Below are positions 56,778-64,000 of a DNA stretch of 64,000 nt, in pieces. The position numbers and the translations under genes are program-made. Position 1 is the first letter of the stretch; each line of letters begins with the position of its first letter. Under the pieces are notes generated by a model. It ran no database searches. It was not told the origin of the DNA and was given only the letters and a program-made list of their open reading frames with translations. Source of the DNA: Scenedesmus sp. ARA3 (Eukaryota; Chlorophyta; Chlorophyceae; Sphaeropleales; Scenedesmaceae); assembly GCA_004335835.1 (NCBI GenBank), contig RWJK01001123.1, positions 173,089-237,088 on the forward strand. The letters are read 5' to 3'.

Positions 56778-59700
56778 AGGTCCCGGATGATGCCACCTGG
56801 AAGGCTCTCAAGCTGCTGCAGCAGAAGACCAACGCCAGGTGGGGCTGGCACAACACGCCACAGCATAACCTGTTTGGCTGCACCAAACATGCAGCAGCAG
56901 CAGCAGCAGCAGCAGCAGCTGGAAATGGCAGAAGCAGCTCCAAATATTTGCACAGCTGGGAGAGCAGGTGCACGCTACATGTACAAGCAGCAGCATGGCT
57001 GGGCAGCTGACTGGGCACAGCCAGCACTCACAGCAGCAGGCAGCAGGTAGCCACAGCAGTACGGCATGATTGCAAGCTGCAATGCTCACTGTTGCAGCTG
57101 CAGCATCAAGCTGCTACCCGCAACTCCTGCACTGCAACCACACAGGACACGGCCCCACATGTGCGCAATAGGACATGTGCCATCGGTCATCATGCCTGTT
57201 TATTGGAAGCTCACAGTGTTGCTGCCCCTGCTGCTGCTGCTGCTGCCGCAGGTTCATCCTGGGGCTTCCGCTGTGGCCAACCGCCGCTTGTATAACCTGT
57301 CGTCACACATGCTCACGGCGTTGCTGCCCCTGCCCCTGCTGCTGCTGCTGCTGCTGCCGCAGGTTCATCCTGGGGCTTCCGCTGTGGCCAACCGCCACTT
57401 GTATGATCTGCCGTCATGCATGCTGACGGTGTTGCTGCTGCTGCTGCTGCCGCAGGTTCAACCTGGGGCTCCCGCTGTGGCCCAAGGACTCCAACCGCCA
57501 CTTCTATAATCTGTTGTCACACATGCTCACAGTGTTGCTGCCCCTGCTGCTGCTGCTGCTGCTGCCGCAGGTTCATCCTGGGGCTGCCGCTGTGGCCCAA
57601 GAACGCCACCGCCATGGGCAAGCAGATCATTGCTGCCTCCAAGAAGTACCTGGGCAACAGCGTGATCGTGTACGAGCTCGGCAACGAGGTAAACACACAG
57701 CACACGTTGTCATGCGAGTTTTTTTTAGTTGAAGAGCACCATTGCGTCCCTCATGTGCCTGCCGTCAGATAGATGCAGTTCATGTGGCTGGCACTGCTGC
57801 AAATGCTTTTGCACCTGCACAGAAACACCTGCTGCTGCTGCTGCTGCCGCAGCCTGAGTTCTGGCCCACCGGGCTTGGCGGTTACGATGCAACGGGCAAG
57901 TGGAAGCCTGCACATGCCTCTGCACCTGTACTGAATCACCTGCTGCTGCTGCTGCTGCTGCCGCAGCCTGAGTTCTGGCCCACCGGGCTTGGCGGTTACG
58001 ATGCAAAGGGCAAGTGGAAGCCCGGCATTGACGCATACGCCAAGTGGTTTGATGTGGTGGCGCGCCAGGTCAACCCCTGCAACCACAGGGAGGACCCAAA
58101 GTTCCTGTCAGGGCCCGGCTGGGGTGAGTGCGCTGGCCGATTATTGTTACAATTATGTTGATTGAGCCAAGCAACAACAGCAACAGCAGAGCACGTGATG
58201 CGCGCTTGATTGTTCAAAACGCAGCGCAGTGCCATGCCACAAGACAGCCCGGCATGGGGTGGGGTCAGCAGCTGCGTAGATGGTGGAGGTGAGCGCAGCT
58301 TGCAGGAAGTCATCATGTGCCTTTCCTGCAAGCCTTGTGCTGCCACAGGCACGTGCACGGTCGCACCTGCGTGCTCTAATCACACGCAACGCCAGGAAAT
58401 ACGCACCAAACGGATGTGGCACTGCAAATGCTGATGCTTGCGGTGCTGCTGCTGCTGCTACTGCTGTTCCTGCAGGCAACGTGAACACGCAGCCTACAAG
58501 CTGGCTGGCGCGTGTGCTGTACACCGGCAAGGATTGCTACCTGGCGGAGACCAACATCCACTACTAGTGAGTCGCCGCTACTGCCTGCCATGCCCATCAC
58601 GGGCCGTAAGGTGCAACACAGCTGCTTCAACACTGTGATGCATCTGTGCTGCATGTGGTATGTGTCGCTTGCTAGACCCGTGGCTTCACTGTCTTGCGCT
58701 CAACTCTGCCGCTGAACACAGCGCCGCACTACTGCTGCTGCTGCTGCCGCCGCGGCAGGTACATTGATGGCACCACGGCCACGCTTAAGCAGCTGCTGTT
58801 GCAGCTATCGTATGCTGCACTCATCTTTGCTGCTGACGAAACTGCTGCTGCTGCCGCCGCCGCAGCCCGTACATCGACAACACCACGGTCACCCCCAAGC
58901 AGCTGCTGTCTCAGAGCCTGCAGGACTTTGGGCTGAGCAAGTACGGCGAGTACCAGCGCCTGGTGGAGAAGGAGAAGCTGGGCGTGCGCATCAGCGAGAC
59001 AAACTCGCTGTGAGTTGCACATTTGTTATGTTTGTGTGGGTGTTTTTTTTTTGGGGGGGGGGAGTGACTGGGTGCCCCGGCTCAACATCTGTCCAACTCA
59101 CTTGTCTGTTGCTGGTAAGTATTGTTACACGTGGAGCTGTGGAGAAGGAGAAGCTGGGCGTGCGCATGAGCAGAACAACTCGCTGTGAGTGGCTGAGAAG
59201 TCAGCTGAGAATTTGTTGGGGCAGCTGTAGTTGTGTGCATGTAAACAGCCAAGGAGAAGGAGAAGCTGGGCGTGCGCATCAGCGAGACAAACTCGCTGTG
59301 AGTGGCTGTGTCGGTGCTTATTTTTGAGAGAGGATAGTTACATGTGGGTCCTGACACCATCTTGGATGTATGAGCCACAAGAGGTTGAACACATGGTCTG
59401 AGACCAGAAAAGGAGAGTGAGCACAGTAAAAGAAATGACTTGAATCTGCTGGGGGTAGTGTATCAGTCTGAATGTGAGCAGCTGTGGATAAAGAGAAGCT
59501 GGTTTTGCGCATCCGCGAGACCAACTTGCTGGTGGTTTGCACAGTTAGGGAGATCGTTGTTATCTGTGGCAGGAGTCACGTGCCTGGCAGTGTTACAAGC
59601 CGCCAGCTGCGCGATGCGCTATCAGTTGACTGCAGTCTTATGGTGTGCTTAGCACCTGCTTGTGAGCGGTTCTGGTGTGGCGGGAACTCATTGAACCATC

Positions 59701-62181
59701 GGGTTGAAGCAAAGCAGCGTTCGAGGCGTGCTGAAGCCAGCGCTGCTAGGCTGGGTTTGAAGCATGCTGGCATTCCTTTTGGTCGGTGCCTGCGCCTGAG
59801 CACATCTGCTGCTGCTGCTGCTGCCTGCAGGTATGGAGGCGGCAAAGTGAACATGAGTGACACGCTGATCGGCGGGCTGTGGGTGGCTGATGCTCTGTTT
59901 GCATTCGCGCGCGCTGGAGCCAAGGGCTTCCACCTGCACTGTGAGTGCGGGCCTGACTAGAAGTTGGTGCAGCTTGCAGGAACAGCTTGCCTAGCAGTAT
60001 GTTAGTGCAGCTTGCAGGAACAGCGTGCCTAGCAGTGCCAAGGGCTTTCACTTGCACTGTGAGTGCGGCTAACGAGAATTTCATGCAGCCTGCACTGTAG
60101 ATGGGCCTGAATGGGAGCTGTGCATTTTGCAGGAACAGCATGCCTTGTAAAGAGCTTTGAGCAACTTGCAGGAACAGCATGCCTTGTGAAGAGCTTTGAG
60201 CAACTTGCAGGGGCAGCATGCGTAGCTTTGGGATAGTGCAGGCTTGCAGGAATGGCATGCCTAGCATGTGGTTGGTGCAGCTTGCAGGAGCAGCGTGCCT
60301 AGCATGACTGGTAGTGCGCATTGCATGAACAGCATGCCTGGTATAAGTATCTGAGCAGCTTGCAGAGACATCATGCGTGGTACAGAGCTCTCAGCATCTT
60401 GCAGGAACCGCACTCCTTTCCTTTTACAGAGCTCTGCAACTCTCAAAGCCAGCATGCCTGGTTCAGGTTTGCGCAGCTTGCAGGAAAAGCATGCATAGTA
60501 GGGACCCGAGCTGCTTGCAGGACCAGCATGCCTGGTGCAGAGCTTTCCGCAGCTTGCAGGAAAGCACGCCGAGCTTGGGGCTGGGCTGCTCCCCTCACTG
60601 ATGCTTTCCCGGCCCGCTGTTAGTAACAAATTTCGAACCTGCCTGCCTGCCTGCCTGCCTGCAGGGGGCATCGGTGGCCACCCTACTGGTGACCTGGGCC
60701 AACCCAACACTGGCGTGCAGACCAACTTCTACTATAAATACAAGAACGCAACCTATGAGTTCAAGCAGCTGCAGGCATTGCGGGTGCGTGAATTATGCGG
60801 CAGGGCCCTGGCAGCAGCAGCGCATGCAGCAGCAACCGGCAATGAATGTGGGTTGATGACGTATGGGTTGATGCATTCACAGGCGCATGCAGCACCGTTA
60901 GAGCCACCTGCAATCTCTACACAGCATGACGGCATTAGGCAGGCAGCCTGTCTTGCGCACTGTCAGCAACAACCCTGATTACTGGCACAGAATTAGCAGT
61001 AAGGCATGGCTGTGCATTGCCCATTGCCTGCCTTGTTTGCTTCTCTTGCACACCAACAGCAGCTGGTGCCCGCCACAGCTGCAGCTGGCATCCCTGCAAC
61101 ACACATGCATGCCATGCACGATGCACTTCGCACACTGCAACAGTTGTTACAAACTCGTTACATGTAGCATGTAACAACTTTTGAATTGCTGCCTGCAGGT
61201 TGATGCTAGCAAGCTAGAGAAGCCAGTGCCATGGCCCAGCGTGCATGCCCCATGGTATGGCTACCTGTTTTGGACCATTGCGGCTGCTGGCAAGTACAAC
61301 AGCAAGTCTGATGCTACCTTTGTGAACACCAAGGTGGAAGACAAGGGCAAATGCGGCGCCAACATGAAGGTGGGCTGCTGCTGTGTTGCGGCTCGGCTTA
61401 CAGCACTGCCTCAAGGGTCTGGCTGCAGGGGCTGCACCCAAAGCAAAGAGCGCAGTAGTGTGCCGGCTGCAAGTACAGCATCACTGCAGCGGCATGCAAG
61501 CAGCTTTATTCCAACCTCAATCCCCATTGTGCTGCTGCTTTTCACCAGGTGCAGCGCGCCGCATCAAACAACCAAAGCCTGTTTGTTCTGTCTTGCGCAA
61601 GTGCTGCTGCTGACCTGGCGTGATGCCTGCAGGTGTGGGCGCTGTACTCCCTCTGCTTCGCCCAGTAAACCCGAGTCACACAAAAATACGAGACTGCTGT
61701 GCTCCTGCTGGGACGTTTGCAGCAGGCCGTGTCCACAATCAGGCCTTGGTTTACCTGGCAAGCTGCCTCACTCTCTGATCATCCGCTGTTGCTGCTGCTG
61801 CCACCGCTGCTGCCACCGTTGCTGCTTCTGTTGCAGGTGTGGGCGCTGCGCGCCGACAACGGTGACCTGCGCATCGCCCTCATCAACAAAGACGATGCCA
61901 TCAACTGCAACATGAAGCTGTGGATCGATGACAAGCGCTTCTGCCGCACTGCATCCATCTCCAAGCTGCTGCCAGGCCAGGCAGGCATCAAATCAAAAGG
62001 CAACATCACGTGGCAGGGCCAGACATATGAGAATGCAGGGTTCACTGGCAAGATTCAGGGCTCCACGGTGGTTATGCAGATTGAGTCAAAGCAGTATCCC
62101 AAAGTTGGAAAGTGTGGGTTCGAGGTGCCTGTTCCTGCAAGCAGCGCTGCGCTGCTGGTGGCCAAGAAAGCCACGAAGTGA
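54852..62181 (+). CDS. Membrane-anchored glycoside hydrolase, GH79 (heparanase/beta-glucuronidase-like)
   Basis: Exons placed: 54852-55170, 55355-55489, one ending at 56490 (start unresolved), 56780-56838, 57571-57688, 57967-58123, 58476-58566, 58866-59009, 59831-59940, 60665-60783, 61199-61369 and 61837-62181; those from 56780 on join in frame. The N-terminus has a basic segment and one membrane span (AAAMAVSLLLVACLQTIAPI), then a Cys-rich module (CSGIEVECL ... CELGKHCSSGYCRG). The hydrolase part begins FLSTSHEYNRI and has IIRVGGASQD, the acid/base Glu in YELGNE|PEF (an NEP motif joined across an intron) and the nucleophile Glu in RISETNSLYGGG, as in heparanases (from memory: GETSSAYGGG). 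A C-terminal beta-sandwich with LRIALINKDD follows. GH79 enzymes cleave beta-glucuronides. The substrate could be wall or secreted glycans. 55490-56330 is not resolved into exons. Confidence 0.88.
56735..56776. repeat. (CTG)14 at a splice acceptor
   Basis: Runs straight into the CAG acceptor of exon 56780-56838 of the GH79 gene. Confidence 0.93.
57245..57570 (+). repeat. Three tandem intron-plus-exon-start units before the true exon
   Basis: Each unit is (CTG)n, CCGCAG, then GTTCATCCTGGGGCTTCCGC and TGTGGCC, and ends in TCACACATGCTCACGGTGTT. Copies start at about 57250, 57361 and 57454; the true exon begins at 57571. The first two have lost the CCCAAG bases after TGTGG, which shifts the frame. 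Confidence 0.93.
57842..57966 (+). repeat. Duplicate of the PEFWPTG exon start
   Basis: The bases 57852-57912 repeat the acceptor and the first 60 bases of exon 57967-58123 with one informative change (GATGCAACGGGC against GATGCAAAGGGC). The copy has no donor and runs into another (CTG)n tract. Confidence 0.93.
58733..58803 (+). repeat. Copy of an exon start
   Basis: CCGCGGCAGGTACATTGATG, then CACCACGGCCACGCTTAAGC, AGCTGCTGT, resembles the start of exon 58866-59009 (PYIDNTTVTPKQLLS), about 110 bp downstream. Confidence 0.85.
59125..59535 (+). repeat. Three decayed copies of the nucleophile-exon end
   Basis: The end of exon 58866-59009 (GAGAAGGAGAAGCTGGGCGT through AACTCGCTGTGAGT) recurs at about 59140-59190, 59252-59303 and 59484-59530. 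The second copy keeps the RISETNSL frame and donor; the others have changes in or near the Glu codon. Confidence 0.9.
59941..60600 (+). repeat. Irregular minisatellite of an acceptor-like unit
   Basis: A dozen or more units with the core GTGCAGCTTGCAGGAACAGC plus ATGCCTAGCA, spaced about 35-40 bp with deletions and insertions, fill the intron between exons 59831-59940 and 60665-60783. The first part repeats the preceding exon's end (AAGGGCTTTCACTTGCACTG at about 60040). It ends shortly before a (CCTG)n run at 60642-60661. Confidence 0.9.
61618..61660 (+). repeat. Copy of an exon start
   Basis: GCCTGCAGGTGTGGGCGCTG duplicates the acceptor and start of the last GH79 exon at 61837, about 210 bp upstream. 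Confidence 0.8.
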
Positions 62182-64000
62182 TTGCGCGTGACGTGATGCT
62201 TACTGTGGCGCTGTTGCTGATGATCAGGTGGTAGCTGTTGGCGACAACACAGCAGGCTTGAGGTGTTGAAGTGCATGTGTATCAGGCATGGGTTGAGGAT
62301 GGCTCGCATGAACAGCAGAAGCGTGACCCAAGCGGTGACGCGGTGGGTCCTGCAAGCGGCATCACGCAGCTCTACTGTTCTAAGGCAAGTTCTTTCCTGC
62401 AAGCAGCGGCGCGGCTCTGCTGTGCGCAGCACACAGGAACTTGTGCTGGATTCGATGTGCTGCGCTGCTGCGCTGCGGGCGGCGTGTGCCTTGCCACTAA
62501 GCCTGCATTGCCGTGTGTATGTGGTCAGCACGCGGCCGCAGTACAAAACCAACTGTTTCGCTTGTGTGGCAGATGGCAGTTGTGTAGTTGCAACTATCCA
62601 GCAGTGCCATTGGAAGTTGTTGGCTGCTTTCGTCCTGCAGAGCTCCAGGTGCACAGCTGTGTGTATGCCTGCAGGCAGCAGTATGGTGGTTGGTCACAAA
62701 ACTCGCATAGCATGGGTGACACAAAGCCACATTCTTGTGCAGTAGCAATGGTCTTTGGAGCCTTGCGTATCTGTGTATAATGCTGATTACTGGACTTCTG
62801 CATGCCGATGTTGACTTTTGCACCGACTAAACCACAACAGCATGCATGCCCCATGACAGCACGCAACACCTGCTGAAGCGCATGCATATGGTCCCCTACC
62901 AAGGTACCTCTTTCTGTAATTGTGACTCTTTCTTGATACAGATGCTGTGATCCATTTGGGTGTGTACTGCACTTGTTGCGCTTGGTGCACGCCTAATGCA
63001 TACAGTCCCAGCATGTATGCATCACCAGCAAGCACTTTTGGGCCCCTACACACAGTCCCAGCGGGTATGCAGCCAAGCCCTCTGCCTGCAGACTGTTTGG
63101 ATGACTGCAGCCGGCTGCAGCCTGCAATGTGACTGTGGGTGGTATGGCTATTACACCACAGACAGGTGCTGTTCAGGACACCAGGCCTGGCCTGGCCTGT
63201 TTTGCAGTACACGCCGCACAATTGCAGCTACGGCAGCATTGCGACACTTCTGTGCTTGCAGCTGTTCGCACTGATGCATATCTAGGCGGCTTGATCTTGC
63301 CTGCTGCATTACAAAGCTTTGTGGCAGGACGTGCCGCGCCAGTGCGTGCAGCACATAGCATATTACCCTTAGATGTGTGCTGCTGCTCTTGGCTTCGGAT
63401 AGCTTAGCAGTATTATTCGGCACCCTGTTCTCTTGAAGTGGCGGTGCTGGTTGCAATGCGATTCAGCACAGCACGCACTGGCTGCAGCCTTTTGAGAGGC
63501 GGCTGCCGCTGCTGCTGTGATGTGGCATGATGTAGATCCGATCTTTATAGGCTATATGTCTGCAGCCCAGGATCCAGGGCACAGCAGGCCGGCTTACTCG
63601 AGGCTGATTGCTGCCTTCATTTCTTCTGCCTCAGGCTTCCTGCTGATTCAGGTTTGATGCTAGTGAGTGGCTGAGATAGCTCTTTGACGTTATAAGGGCT
63701 GCTGTCTTAGGATGTTAGGGCTGCCTAACATTGTTGACCAAACGGAACTTGATGCTGCATGCTCATACCCAAGCTGGCGGTGGCGCACCTGCACCCAACA
63801 GGTGCGCGGTGTACTGAGCCGTAGCACGGGGCTCTGGCCGGTGCGTTTGCAGGGTACACTGGTGCCCAAGCGCCAAACGCTTGCGCATGTTGTGCATCTG
63901 GTCACGCTGCTGCGCTGCATGACTTGAATGAACTTTTCGTTAATGCTGTGGCTTGATGGGTAACTTGATTATCCCTATTCCAGAGTAGAGGCAGAGGGGG
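62182..64000. other. Downstream intergenic region
   Basis: The 3' flank of the GH79 gene and 1.8 kb of sequence in which I find no supportable gene. A TGTAA-type polyadenylation signal lies at about 62915-62919, far from the stop. Open frames at 62271-62780 and 63712-63927 have no recognisable domain. Confidence 0.5.

Noticed and set aside
62271..62780. Open frame downstream of the GH79 gene
   Set aside because: Overlaps another plus-strand frame of equal length in a different phase and a minus-strand frame. Cys-rich with no recognisable motif.
63712..63927. Short frame at the end of the window
   Set aside because: No domain, no continuation visible, and an equally open frame on the other strand.

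Overview
The window looks like nuclear DNA of a chlorophycean green alga. A Sphaeropleales-type alga such as Scenedesmus/Tetradesmus is my inference, not something the sequence proves. The reasons are small GT-AG exons interrupted by many introns, dense (CTG/CAG)n tracts, long Ala- and Gln-rich coding stretches, and a gene set (FAE1-type 3-ketoacyl-CoA synthase, GT77-type arabinosyltransferase, NAR1-like FNT channel, GH79 hydrolase) typical of the green lineage. I rebuilt exon models by hand from splice sites and reading phase. Seven of the eight recognisable or long genes close in frame over every exon I could place; in the GH79 gene one internal segment is unresolved.

Layout. 107-8606 (+): 3' part of a many-exon coiled-coil protein. 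10962-19372 (-): MRS2/CorA-type magnesium channel with an extra C-terminal EF-hand. 20052-24275 (-): type II membrane glycosyltransferase of the plant extensin-arabinosyltransferase kind. 25072-31465 (+) and 36533-44246 (+): two huge low-complexity proteins (about 1402 and 2042 aa) that share a previously unrecognised domain of about 110 residues, two copies in each, with conserved intron positions; a B3-like DNA-binding fold is possible. Between them, 32247-34981 (+): a formate/nitrite transporter family channel. 46549-49147 (+) and 50950-53529 (-): two convergent, paralogous short 3-ketoacyl-CoA synthases with intact Cys-His-Asn residues. 54852-62181 (+): membrane-anchored GH79 (heparanase/beta-glucuronidase-like) hydrolase.

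The most striking structural signal is not a gene. In most of the multi-exon genes, the intron next to an exon carries one to five decayed tandem copies of that exon's first or last 20-90 bases together with its splice site, spaced roughly 90-180 bp apart and often bounded by (CTG)n tracts. This ladder of pseudo-exons looks like an active process making duplicate splice junctions. Other unexplained items are a perfect 36-bp inverted repeat in an intron, about ten copies of a short S-R-E-L-x-x-L-L motif in one giant protein, and a minisatellite built from a splice-acceptor-like unit.

The genes do not form an obvious pathway. The arabinosyltransferase and the GH79 enzyme could both act on cell-wall or secreted glycoproteins, and the ketoacyl-CoA synthases would make very-long-chain fatty acids; these links are inference.
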